Assembly: GCA_026418875.1 (NCBI GenBank)
Contig: JAOAAM010000109.1
Location: forward strand, 1-8,259
DNA: 8,259 nt
Direction of reading: 5' to 3'
From: Gemmataceae bacterium
GTDB taxonomy: Bacteria > Planctomycetota > Planctomycetia > Gemmatales > Gemmataceae
In this document: positions 1 to 6,343 of the stretch, one piece after another
Layout of the letters: each line of letters begins with the position of its first letter
How positions within the stretch are numbered: position 1 is the first letter of the stretch
Translations under genes and position numbers: made by a program
The notes under the pieces: model-generated
What the model was told of the DNA's origin: nothing
The model's database searches: none
What the model saw: only the letters and a program-made list of their open reading frames with translations

Positions 1-427
1 GATCCATGAGAACGAGCACCGAATCTATGGCGAGTCGCCGGAGCGAGTGCGGGACCTGCTCACGACGATCCGGCAGCAGGTCGGCGACAGGCATTTCGGA
101 GCCGCTTACGACCCGGCGAATTTCGTTTTTTGCGGCCACGATCCGTGGGAGGGTTGGTTGGCGTCCCGAGATTTTACCGTGCATTTCCACATCAAGGATT
201 GGAAGGCCGGTGGAGCGCACGGTGTGTTGGCGGGGGAGGGGGATGGACAGGTGCGGCGAGTGATGGCCGACGCGGTGGCACGCGGCTACACCGGTTTTGC
301 GACCTTGGAACCGCATCTCCTCGGCGGAGGCCCCACCGGCGGGTACACCGGCCCCGAGCTGTTTCCCAAGGCGGTTGCTGCCCTCCGCACCATCTTGGAA
401 CAAGTTGGCGCCAAGATCGCTGACTGA
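1..427 (+). CDS. Sugar phosphate isomerase/epimerase-like TIM-barrel protein (5' end missing)
   Basis: The reading frame is open from base 2 and ends at TGA 425-427, giving the last 141 residues of a protein that starts before the window. The fragment begins with IHENEHRIYGESPERVRDLL, the Glu-containing strand typical of xylose isomerase-like TIM barrels. It then shows Y-D-P-A-N-F, H-F-H-I-K-D-W and F-A-T-L-E-P-H. The Glu, Asp, His and Glu in these four segments sit where this superfamily places its divalent-metal ligands, so the active site looks intact. Members isomerise or epimerise sugars and related polyols, or act as endonuclease IV-like enzymes. The substrate here cannot be told. Bacterial homologues are usually 260-300 residues, so roughly half is present. 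The stop lies 23 nt before the next plus-strand gene, which suggests co-transcription. Confidence 0.85.
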   Translation, partial: IHENEHRIYGESPERVRDLLTTIRQQVGDRHFGAAYDPANFVFCGHDPWEGWLASRDFTVHFHIKDWKAGGAHGVLAGEGDGQVRRVMADAVARGYTGFATLEPHLLGGGPTGGYTGPELFPKAVAALRTILEQVGAKIAD

Positions 428-450
428 CGCATGACCTTGCCGAAGCGACC

Positions 451-1914
451 ATGTTGAACGTCCATGTGCGGATCAACGACGCGGCGACGGGACAACCGAC
501 TCCGTGCCGCTTGAGGATCTGTGACCAGGCCGGCCGTCATTACGCCCCATTGGGCTTCTCGCCCGATTTTCCTCGTGGGAGAAATGAGGACGTCGGCGGG
601 CGAGTCGCGATCGGAAACGAAATCTGGTTCTATATCGACGGTTGGTGTGAGATTCCCCTACCCAGCGGCATGCCCTTGGTGATTGAGGCATGGTGCGGGC
701 CAGAGTCCCCGCCGCTTCGTAAGGAAGTCACCTTGGCCCCGGGGCAGATGGCCCTTCGCTTCACCGTGGAGCGATCGCGGGATGAGGCACCCCCAGGCTG
801 GTATTCCGGCGATGTGCGATGTCATTTCTTATCGCCGCACTCAGCCCTCTTGGAAGCCCGAGCCGAGGGACTTTCCGTCGTGCAAGTCCTGGCGGAGGAA
901 ACGACTTTTGCCGCCCAGGACGGGCTGTCGTACCGAATCACACCGAATCTTTTGGCATTCAGCGGGCAGACGCCACTACTTGAAAGGCCGGGCACGATCG
1001 TCTGCGTCAACACTTTGAATGAGCACCCCGTCTTGGGGCGGCTTGCCTTGTTGCACTGTCATCGTCCGGTGTTTCCATTGACCTTCGGCGGGACCGAATC
1101 GACGGATGATTGGTCGCTGGCCGATTGGTGCGACCAATGTCATCGCAAACGTGGCCTGGTCGTCTGGGTCGATGCACTCCGGCCGGATGCGGTTGTTCCG
1201 GGGGAGGGCTGGGCGGATCTGGTTCTTGGTCGCGTCGATGCGGTGGAGGTGACGCCAGAAACGATCCGGCCAAGGGACTGGTATCGTGTGTGGAACGCCG
1301 GGATTTTCTTCCCACTCGTCGGTAGCAGTGGCAAAGACAGCAATCGAGTCTGCCTCGGGTCCATGCGAACGCTTGCCCACTTGCCACCGAGCACGCCGTT
1401 CTCGTTGGACTCTTGGATCGAAGCGCTCCGATCGGGGCGTACCGTGGCGACGACGGGACCGGCGATCGAGCTTGAAGTTGGCGGTCGGCAACCGGGGGAG
1501 AGCCTCGATCTCGCCGAACCCGGCCGCGAGGTTGAAATCTCGGCCACGCTTCGGATGGTTCAATCGGTGAGTGGCCATCTAGAGATCGTCGTTGACGGGG
1601 ATGTCATCGCTCGCCAGGCGGGTACGGAAGGGGGCACCAAGGTCCGAGCGATTCGCCGGTTTGACGAGTCGGGTTGGGTCGCGGCCCGCTTTGTCGGTGC
1701 GAACATCCGCAACCAGTTCGCGCATTCTTCACCCGTCCCGGTATCGATCCGTGGCCAGAGACGTCGAGATGCTGCCGCCGCCGAGTATATTCAAAAACAA
1801 ATCCAAAAGACGTTGGATTGGGCCATGACCCATGGGCGCTTCGAGAAACCGCGCCGCAGAGATCAGTTGCTCGGGTTGCTGCAACAGGCGCGGGATGCTT
1901 TGAACGCGGGATAG
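451..1914 (+). CDS. PHP-like / CehA-McbA-family metallohydrolase-like protein, metal site degenerate
   Basis: A 487-residue protein. ATG 451 is the first possible start after an in-frame stop at 421-423; only a weak SD (GAAG, 442-445) precedes it. Residues 1-110 look like a beta-rich N-terminal domain. The segment GWYSGDVRCHFLSPHSALLE (117-136) matches in style the G-D-T-H-V-H-x-x-x-P opening of CehA/McbA-type PHP domains, and DWCDQCHRKRGLVVW (225-239) and GSSGKDSNRV (291-300) resemble later conserved blocks. WIEALRSGRTVATTGP (322-337) resembles the C-terminal sensor-like segment of the same family. The first His of the H-x-H motif is Arg123, so hydrolase activity is doubtful. There is no signal peptide or TM segment. 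The function is unknown. Close spacing to both neighbours (23 nt each side) suggests an operon. The family call is from remembered motifs and is moderately sure. Confidence 0.75.
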   Translation: MLNVHVRINDAATGQPTPCRLRICDQAGRHYAPLGFSPDFPRGRNEDVGGRVAIGNEIWFYIDGWCEIPLPSGMPLVIEAWCGPESPPLRKEVTLAPGQMALRFTVERSRDEAPPGWYSGDVRCHFLSPHSALLEARAEGLSVVQVLAEETTFAAQDGLSYRITPNLLAFSGQTPLLERPGTIVCVNTLNEHPVLGRLALLHCHRPVFPLTFGGTESTDDWSLADWCDQCHRKRGLVVWVDALRPDAVVPGEGWADLVLGRVDAVEVTPETIRPRDWYRVWNAGIFFPLVGSSGKDSNRVCLGSMRTLAHLPPSTPFSLDSWIEALRSGRTVATTGPAIELEVGGRQPGESLDLAEPGREVEISATLRMVQSVSGHLEIVVDGDVIARQAGTEGGTKVRAIRRFDESGWVAARFVGANIRNQFAHSSPVPVSIRGQRRRDAAAAEYIQKQIQKTLDWAMTHGRFEKPRRRDQLLGLLQQARDALNAG

Positions 1915-1924
1915 GCGGTGGTTA

Positions 1925-1934
1925 AAGGGGGGAG
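1925..1934 (+). promoter_or_regulatory. Ribosome binding site that supports a GTG start
   Basis: The purine run AAGGGGGGAG ends 3 nt before GTG 1938. It is the only good SD near the beginning of the potassium channel frame. The Arg-rich residues that follow (MRRRR) directly precede the first membrane segment, as expected for a true N-terminus. The spacing is short but acceptable. Confidence 0.5.
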
Positions 1935-1937
1935 TCC

Positions 1938-2960
1938 GTGCGTCGCCGCCGGCTGCTACTGGCCGTTATCACGAACTTCGCGCTTTTGGCTTTCGGCACG
2001 GTCGCCTTCCGCGTGATTGAGGGACCGGAATGGTCTTGGCTCGACGCCTTCTACATGGCGACCATCACGCTGACGACCGTCGGGTTTATGGAGGTGCATC
2101 CGCTCTCCTCGGCCGGTCGCGTGTTCGTGTCCCTCTATGCTTTATTCGGGATTTTCACACTCTTCTACCTGGCAACTCAATTGGTGCGTTACGTCATCAG
2201 CGGCGAGATCCGCTCGGGGTGGGGAAGACGGCTCATGGAACGGCAATTGTCGACGATTAGCGATCACTCCATCATTTGCGGCTTTGGTCGAATGGGTCAG
2301 CAGGTAGCTCGTGAATTCGAGCGGCGTCGTTTACCGTACGTCGTCGTAGATCGGGAGCCGACGAGTTGGCGGCAGTCGCAGCGGCCGCATGGGTTGTTGG
2401 TCCATGGCGATGCCACCTCCGACGATGTCCTGAAACGCGCCGGTGTCACCCGTGCTCGGTCGTTGGTCACGGTGGTCAGTTCCGATGCGGATAATCTCTA
2501 CATCACGATGAGCGCCCGACTGCTGAATCCAAAGCTGTTGATCGTCGCACGGGCAGAGGACCCGACGGCCGAAGAAAAGTTGCGGCGGGCTGGGGCAGAC
2601 CGCGTCGTCTCCCCTTACTTAATCGGCGGACAACGCATGGCCCAAGCCGTGCTCCGACCGACGGTGCTGGATTTTCTCGACCTCGCGACCCGGGCAGAGC
2701 GCCCCTGGCTGCAAATTGAGGAAATCCTGGTCGCCCCGGGAAGCGACCTCGCGGGAAAGACTTTGGAAAACTGCCGGCTCCGCGAGAAGCAAATCAACGT
2801 GGTGGCCATCCGCGATCCCAAGGGCGAAATCTCGGCGGCACCATCGGGGCAGAGTGTCGTTGAGCCGGGAAGCATTCTCATCGTGCTGGGCCCGCGGCCG
2901 GCTCTCGACGAACTAGAACGGGAGGCCGCCCCCACGCCCGTCTCGGCGACAGCCCAATGA
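1938..2960 (+). CDS. Two-TM potassium channel subunit with RCK (TrkA-N/TrkA-C) domains
   Basis: A 340-residue protein with MthK-type layout. TM1 is about residues 6-26. The pore helix and filter are at about 33-51 (YMATITLTTVGFME), and TM2 at about 60-85. A cytosolic RCK N-domain starts at SIICGFGRMGQQ (111-122), with the G-x-G-x-x-G nucleotide loop, the acidic end of strand two at D138 and GD at 157-158. A TrkA-C domain covers about 258-320. Such proteins assemble as tetramers in the inner membrane and pass K+, gated by ligands bound to the RCK ring. The filter reads T-V-G-F-M-E instead of T-V-G-Y-G-D/E, so the second glycine of the signature is Met51. Start GTG 1938 follows a purine-rich SD. 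It lies 23 nt after the PHP-like gene and is probably co-transcribed with it. The stop is TGA at 2958-2960. Confidence 0.9.
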   Translation: MRRRRLLLAVITNFALLAFGTVAFRVIEGPEWSWLDAFYMATITLTTVGFMEVHPLSSAGRVFVSLYALFGIFTLFYLATQLVRYVISGEIRSGWGRRLMERQLSTISDHSIICGFGRMGQQVAREFERRRLPYVVVDREPTSWRQSQRPHGLLVHGDATSDDVLKRAGVTRARSLVTVVSSDADNLYITMSARLLNPKLLIVARAEDPTAEEKLRRAGADRVVSPYLIGGQRMAQAVLRPTVLDFLDLATRAERPWLQIEEILVAPGSDLAGKTLENCRLREKQINVVAIRDPKGEISAAPSGQSVVEPGSILIVLGPRPALDELEREAAPTPVSATAQ

Positions 2961-3027
2961 CACACAGGAGCGGGGTCACCGTCGAAACGGAATTCGCCTG
3001 AAGAAACGCTCACTTTGCATTCGGAAG

Positions 3028-3044
3028 CTCGACCCTGCGTCGAG
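3028..3044. other. Small perfect hairpin between the K+ channel gene and guaB
   Basis: CTCGAC and GTCGAG form a perfect 6-bp stem around the loop CCTGC. The bases after it (GGAAAGTTCAGG) are not T-rich, so it is not a standard intrinsic terminator. It sits 68 nt after the channel gene's stop and could be a weak 3' end structure, or chance in GC-rich DNA. Confidence 0.25.
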
Positions 3045-3114
3045 GGAAAGTTCAGGCATTCGCTGATGGATTCACCCGGCCTTCATATGGCTTTGGCCAT
3101 CGTCTCAACAGTGC

Positions 3115-3143
3115 TTGCTCGTTTGCGGCCGTCGTCGTAAGAA
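3115..3143 (+). promoter_or_regulatory. Possible sigma-70-type promoter for guaB (weak)
   Basis: TTGCTC (3115-3120) and TAAGAA (3138-3143) are 17 nt apart and lie about 38 nt before the chosen guaB start. Only three of six bases fit at each box, and planctomycete promoters are poorly defined, so this is a guess based on spacing and on the 220-nt gene-free gap. Confidence 0.15.
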
Positions 3144-3169
3144 TTCCCGAACTCACTTCGTCGGTGCAC

Positions 3170-3178
3170 GGGGAAGAG
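3170..3178 (+). promoter_or_regulatory. Ribosome binding site that fixes the guaB start
   Basis: GGGGAAGAG lies just before the paired ATG codons at 3181 and 3184. It rules out the in-frame ATG at 3115, which would add 22 residues ([20 protein letters not shown]...) that are unlike any IMP dehydrogenase N-terminus and would have no SD. Confidence 0.6.
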
Positions 3179-3180
3179 CA

Positions 3181-4683
3181 ATGATGACGGAACGGATCGT
3201 GGGGCAGGGGATTACTTTTGACGATGTCCTGTTGCTGCCAGGCTACAGCGATTTTCTGCCGCGCGATGCCGACGTTCGGACGTACCTGACGCGGCAGATT
3301 CGACTCAACATCCCGATCGTCTCCTCGCCGATGGACACCGTCACCGAAAGCGAGTTGGCGATTGCCTTGGCCCAAGAAGGCGGCATGGGAATCATCCACA
3401 AGAACATGTCGATTCAGGCCCAAACGCGCGAGGTCGATAAGGTCAAGCGAAGTGAGAACGGGATCATTACCGATCCAATCACCTTGCCCCCGGATGAAAC
3501 GGTCGGGACGGCGCGGCGGATCATGGAACAACAGCACATCAGCGGCGTCCCCATCGTGGTCGAGGGCGGCTACCTCCGTGGCATCCTGACGCGGCGCGAC
3601 CTTCGCTTCTTGACGGATAACAATCAGCGCATCTCGGAGGTGATGACTAAAGAAAATCTGGTGACCGCACCTGAAAACACGACGCTGGAGGCGGCAGAAA
3701 AGATTCTGACGGAAAATAAGGTCGAGAAATTGTTGCTGGTGGACGATGAATACAGACTGAAGGGGTTGATCACGATTAAGGACATCGACAAACAGATGAC
3801 CTTCCCGCACGCCTGCAAGGACCAGCGCGGCCGGTTGCGCGTGGGGGCGGCGGTGGGGGTTTACGATTATGAACGAGCCGAATCGCTCATCCGTGCCGGG
3901 GTGGACGTGCTAGTGGTGGACTCGGCCCACGGCCACTCGCGGAATGTGATCGAGACGGTGCGGGAAGTGAAACGTCAGTTCGGCATCGACGTGATCGCGG
4001 GGAATGTGGGGACTTACGAAGGAGCGAAGGCACTGATCGACGCGGGAGCCGATGCCGTGAAGGTGGGAATTGGCCCCGGGTCAATCTGCACGACGAGGAT
4101 TATCTCGGGTGTGGGTGTGCCACAAATCACGGCTGTGCTGGATTGCGTTCGCGCGACGCAGCCGGCGGGAGTGCCCTTGATCGCGGACGGCGGGATTCGC
4201 TATTCGGGGGACATCACGAAAGCGATTGCGGCAGGGGCCAATTCGGTCATGATCGGCGGATTGTTTGCCGGTCTGGCGGAAAGCCCGGGCCAAATGATCA
4301 TTTACAAAGGTCGAAGCTTCAAAGTGTATCGGGGAATGGGGTCGCTCGGTGCCATGATGGCCGGCTCGAGCGATCGCTACCAACAAGGAGGGTCCGGCAA
4401 GAACAAGTCCCCGGAGATGGGGAAGCTGGTCCCGGAGGGAGTCGAGGGAAGGGTTCCGTACAAAGGTCCGCTGGCGGAGTTCGTGTATCAACTAGTGGGC
4501 GGGCTGCGTGCCGGTATGGGTTACTGCGGCACCCGGACGATCGAAGAACTGCGAACGCGGACTCGTTTCATCCAAATCAGCGGAGCGAGTGTGCAGGAGA
4601 GCCATCCGCATGACATTTACATCACTCAGGAATCGCCGAACTACAGTTCTCGCGCCGAGCCTTTGGACGCGGATAGCGTCTAG
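3181..4683 (+). CDS. guaB: Inosine-5'-monophosphate dehydrogenase
   Basis: This enzyme oxidises IMP to XMP with NAD+, the first committed step of GMP synthesis, in the cytoplasm as a tetramer. With ATG 3181 it is 500 residues, the usual bacterial length. The N-terminus [20 protein letters not shown] is classic. The (beta/alpha)8 barrel is interrupted by two CBS domains at about 97-208, which in this family bind regulatory nucleotides. The barrel carries VVDSAHGHS (245-253), the loop [11 protein letters not shown] (296-306) with catalytic Cys303, [11 protein letters not shown] (334-344), MIGGLFAG (357-364) and the flap segment [10 protein letters not shown] (394-403) with the Arg-Tyr pair that activates water. 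[14 protein letters not shown] (416-429) is also standard. No key residue is missing. ATG 3184 is an equally possible start. The next gene begins inside the last 74 nt. Confidence 0.98.
   Translation: MMTERIVGQGITFDDVLLLPGYSDFLPRDADVRTYLTRQIRLNIPIVSSPMDTVTESELAIALAQEGGMGIIHKNMSIQAQTREVDKVKRSENGIITDPITLPPDETVGTARRIMEQQHISGVPIVVEGGYLRGILTRRDLRFLTDNNQRISEVMTKENLVTAPENTTLEAAEKILTENKVEKLLLVDDEYRLKGLITIKDIDKQMTFPHACKDQRGRLRVGAAVGVYDYERAESLIRAGVDVLVVDSAHGHSRNVIETVREVKRQFGIDVIAGNVGTYEGAKALIDAGADAVKVGIGPGSICTTRIISGVGVPQITAVLDCVRATQPAGVPLIADGGIRYSGDITKAIAAGANSVMIGGLFAGLAESPGQMIIYKGRSFKVYRGMGSLGAMMAGSSDRYQQGGSGKNKSPEMGKLVPEGVEGRVPYKGPLAEFVYQLVGGLRAGMGYCGTRTIEELRTRTRFIQISGASVQESHPHDIYITQESPNYSSRAEPLDADSV
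4595..4600 (+). promoter_or_regulatory. Ribosome binding site inside guaB for the next gene
   Basis: AGGAGA lies 9 nt before ATG 4610. It is the reason to start the downstream protein inside guaB; that start also gives a complete signal peptide. Ribosomes finishing guaB would pass over this site, so the two genes may be translationally coupled. Confidence 0.5.
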
Positions 4684-5593
4684 CGTGACGGCGTTGGGGC
4701 TGTTCGCCACGGTCGCCACGGCACAGACGGCCGACTCCCGCCCCGTTCCCTTGACCTACGACGTGAAGGTCAGCCCTTGGCCGACGATTCCCAAATCCAC
4801 CGCTCCATCGGCCACCTACGTCATGCCCGGGGCGGACTTCGCCCCGCCCCACGTTCCCGAGTCTTTCGATCGGGCGGGCGGAGTTTCGGCGACCGCATCC
4901 CCAACGAGAACGCCCGCAACGTCGGCACCGAAGACCCTGTATTATCGAAAAGAATCGAACGCTCCGGTCCGTCCGTGGGCCGCCGCGGAGTTGACTCGCC
5001 CCATCGCGGCCGATGAGCCGGCAAACCGACCTCCGGCATCGCCGCCCGCCACGCCGCCCATGACCGACACGACAGGGAGCAACCCGGAGAAACCCCTGTT
5101 CCCCCCGGCGTCTACCTTGTTCGCCTTGGACGGCGAGGCCGGTTTCATCCAGCGAGAAAATCAGCGTCGAGCCGCGGAGGACGCCTCCTTGCCCGCCGAC
5201 AAGCGGCGGAAGCCGATCGATTTTCCCGAATTTGCCGTGGTGCCTGGGTCGGAGGGCGCATTCGCCGGACGCCTTTTCCCACAACAGGCTTCGCTCTATG
5301 AACCAAATTACGTTTGCTATCGACGGCTGTTTTTCGAGGATCGAAATGCCGAACGTTACGGCTGGTCGCTCGGACCGCTGCAACCGTTCGCTTCCGCTTG
5401 GAAATTCGTCGGCGATTGGATCATCTCCCCGTATCGGTTCGGCTCGCAGCCGTTCTCCCGCTATGAGTGTAGCGCCGGTTTGTGCTTGCCCGGCGATCAC
5501 GTGCCATACCTTATCTACCCGCCTGGGTTGAGCGCTACCGGGGCGGCCGTGCAAACGGGCGTCACCCTGATGTTGCTTTTCACCATCCCATAG
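4610..5593 (+). CDS. Exported planctomycete-type protein of unknown function
   Basis: A 327-residue protein that I do not recognise by name. A basic N-region (LRNRRTT) is followed by the hydrophobic stretch [17 protein letters not shown], with likely signal peptidase I cleavage after Ala38 (ATA before QT), so it is probably secreted to the periplasm. Residues 40-165 are Pro/Ala/Thr-rich and look disordered. The conserved-looking part is the C-terminus, with [21 protein letters not shown] (232-252, given here as its ends PNYV and RYGW with Cys236) and [20 protein letters not shown] (285-304) with Cys287 and Cys292. I associate this signature with planctomycete hypothetical proteins. ATG 4610 is chosen for its SD and signal peptide; it overlaps guaB by 74 nt in another frame. 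Other in-frame starts (for example GTG 4685) would cut the signal peptide. A structural or cell-envelope role is a guess. Confidence 0.7.
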   Translation: MTFTSLRNRRTTVLAPSLWTRIASSVTALGLFATVATAQTADSRPVPLTYDVKVSPWPTIPKSTAPSATYVMPGADFAPPHVPESFDRAGGVSATASPTRTPATSAPKTLYYRKESNAPVRPWAAAELTRPIAADEPANRPPASPPATPPMTDTTGSNPEKPLFPPASTLFALDGEAGFIQRENQRRAAEDASLPADKRRKPIDFPEFAVVPGSEGAFAGRLFPQQASLYEPNYVCYRRLFFEDRNAERYGWSLGPLQPFASAWKFVGDWIISPYRFGSQPFSRYECSAGLCLPGDHVPYLIYPPGLSATGAAVQTGVTLMLLFTIP

Positions 5594-5630
5594 TGATCGA
5601 ATCTCGCGCCTGGGTGCATTACAAAACAAA

Positions 5631-5675
5631 CGAGCGTCCCCCATCCGCCGACACTCGGAGGGCAAGGGACGCTCG
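5631..5675 (-). terminator. Strong hairpin, probable intrinsic terminator in the minus direction
   Basis: CGAGCGTCCC (5631-5640) and GGGACGCTCG (5666-5675) are perfect complements. The 25-nt interior can form a second stem (5644-5651 with 5655-5662) with one mismatch and a CAC loop. Read on the minus strand, the stem is followed at once by TTTGTTTTGT, a fair U-tract. On the plus strand no U-tract follows. It would stop minus-strand transcription from running antisense into the gene ending at 5593, and the stem alone may help protect that gene's plus-strand 3' end. Confidence 0.6.
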
Positions 5676-5689
5676 ACGGAGAAAAACGC

Positions 5690-5810
5690 CCGGCAGCCTG
5701 CTTGAATGTGCAGATCGAAATCGAGTTCTTCGTTGCCGCCGCCGCGGTCCTAATACTGGATCGCGATCCTAGCCGGACGAGTCGAAATCCCACATTCGAG
5801 CGGCTGCCGG
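5690..5810. repeat. Long imperfect inverted repeat enclosing an 80-nt loop
   Basis: Bases 5690-5710 pair with 5791-5810. CCGGCAGCC pairs fully with GGCTGCCGG, T5699 is bulged, and the pairing resumes to GAATGTG with CACATTC. The single non-Watson-Crick position (5703 with 5798) is a U-G wobble in plus-strand RNA but an A-C mismatch in minus-strand RNA, so the fold is slightly better on the plus strand. The loop contains the palindrome GGATCGCGATCC and two copies of TCGAAATC (5715-5722 and 5782-5789). I see no flanking target duplication, so an inserted mini-element is not supported. It could be a structured RNA or an extended 3' UTR structure. Confidence 0.55.
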
Positions 5811-5836
5811 AGTGAACCGAACGTTGGATCGTTCAT
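5750..5836 (-). CDS. Possible 28-residue small protein or leader peptide
   Basis: ATG at 5836-5834 is preceded by GGAGG with a 4-nt spacer, the best Shine-Dalgarno in this gene-free region, and the frame ends at TAG 5752-5750. The peptide starts MNDPTFGSLRQPLECG and ends ARIAIQY. It is neither hydrophobic nor clearly basic, so it is not a typical type I toxin or a membrane peptide. The 5' arm (in the minus direction) of the long inverted repeat lies inside it and the other arm lies after its stop, and a terminator-like hairpin follows about 75 nt downstream. That order recalls leader peptides with attenuation, but no gene lies downstream on this strand. The same frame stays open past the TAG for over 370 codons antisense to the gene at 4610-5593, which I take as a GC effect. 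I do not recognise the sequence. Confidence 0.25.
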   Translation of the reverse strand: MNDPTFGSLRQPLECGISTRPARIAIQY

Positions 5837-5974
5837 CGCACCTCCAATTCGGTACAGCCGGGAGTCACCACGAGGCCATCAACCTTCTCTTCAGTTCCCG
5901 GTCAAAGTAATTGGGAGAGACGATTGACTGCCGCGGCAGGACTCCATGTGCCAATCGCCCGGAGCAACCAGTCC

Positions 5975-6028
5975 CGGCGGTGAAGCCGAGAGCACTCGAC
6001 GCGAGTGATTGCCGGTTCACGCTCCGGC
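5975..6028. other. Three consecutive small hairpins
   Basis: CGGC/GCCG (5975-5988, 6-nt loop), CACTCG/CGAGTG (5993-6007, 3-nt loop) and GCCGG/CCGGC (6011-6028, 8-nt loop) follow one another with 4- and 3-nt spacers. All pairs are Watson-Crick and so form on either strand. Each stem alone is short enough to arise by chance in GC-rich DNA; their density is what draws attention. Confidence 0.3.
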
Positions 6029-6343
6029 GTCGGCGACCACTAGGCATCGATGCTAAACGGAGTGCGAGACGATTGCAAGAAAAAAATCTCCTCCGTCAAA
6101 TGATCGCAAAGTGGTCAGCGCGAAACAAATCGCAAAACACGCAGGGGTTCTCGACGCGAGCAGTGGCAGCATCTCGAGAGATGAATTCCACGTTGAGACG
6201 GCGAACCAAAGCCGCTTGCTCTGGAATTTATGCGGACGTCTTTGAGACGATCGCAGCAATCCCAAATGGCGTGGCGATCTTCCATAACACGGCAATCACG
6301 GATACGCCAATCGTGAATATCGAGGCGACCGCGGCGAATCAAG

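Larger units (their letters stand above)
5594..6343. other. Long convergent intergenic region without a supported gene, rich in inverted repeats
   Basis: The region lies between the last plus-strand gene and the end of the minus-strand cluster. Frames here are short, Arg/Ser/Cys-rich and lack good start signals, except a 28-codon minus-strand ORF listed separately. It holds a perfect stem hairpin (5631-5675), a long inverted repeat (5690-5810), the 12-nt palindromes GGATCGCGATCC (5758-5769) and CTGCCGCGGCAG (5928-5939), three hairpins in a row (5975-6028) and a small hairpin with CATCT/AGATG and outer GTGG/CCAC pairs (6163-6191). An A-run lies at 6080-6086. I found no tRNA, rRNA or clear intrinsic terminator for the gene ending at 6344. 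A structured RNA or decayed sequence are both possible. Confidence 0.6.

Noticed and set aside
431..457. A 9-codon ORF (ATG 431 to TGA 457) overlapping the start of the PHP-like gene.
   Set aside because: There is no SD and it is short enough to be chance; a coupling leader is possible but unsupported.
3115..3180. A 22-residue N-terminal extension of IMP dehydrogenase.
   Set aside because: It is unlike the family's N-terminus, lacks an SD, and a strong SD sits before ATG 3181/3184.
3052..3810. A 252-codon open frame on the minus strand.
   Set aside because: It is antisense to guaB, which is certain, and it has no domain signature.
4622..5665. A 347-codon open frame on the minus strand.
   Set aside because: It is antisense to a plus-strand gene with a signal peptide and SD, is Arg/Gly-rich and has no recognisable motif; it is a typical GC-driven shadow.
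5690..5810. A miniature inverted-repeat transposable element.
   Set aside because: The arms could pass for terminal repeats, but there is no flanking target-site duplication and no second copy in the window.
5955..6039. A tRNA-like 3' half: T-arm-like hairpin (6011-6028), seven bases, then A and CCA at 6036-6039, with a hairpin before it like a long variable arm.
   Set aside because: The loop is 8 nt rather than 7 and lacks the T-psi-C pattern, the matching 5' acceptor strand pairs at only about four positions, and no D-arm or proper anticodon loop can be drawn.
5865..6047. A 60-codon minus-strand frame before the small ORF.
   Set aside because: There is no SD before its ATG, it is Arg/Ser-rich and it resembles nothing known; the hairpins it covers explain the region as well.
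6115..6342. A 75-codon minus-strand frame (TTG start) just after the stop of the coiled-coil gene.
   Set aside because: It has a weak start codon with no SD of its own and an implausible Cys/Arg/Asp-rich composition; it could be a decayed sequence but is not supportable as a gene.
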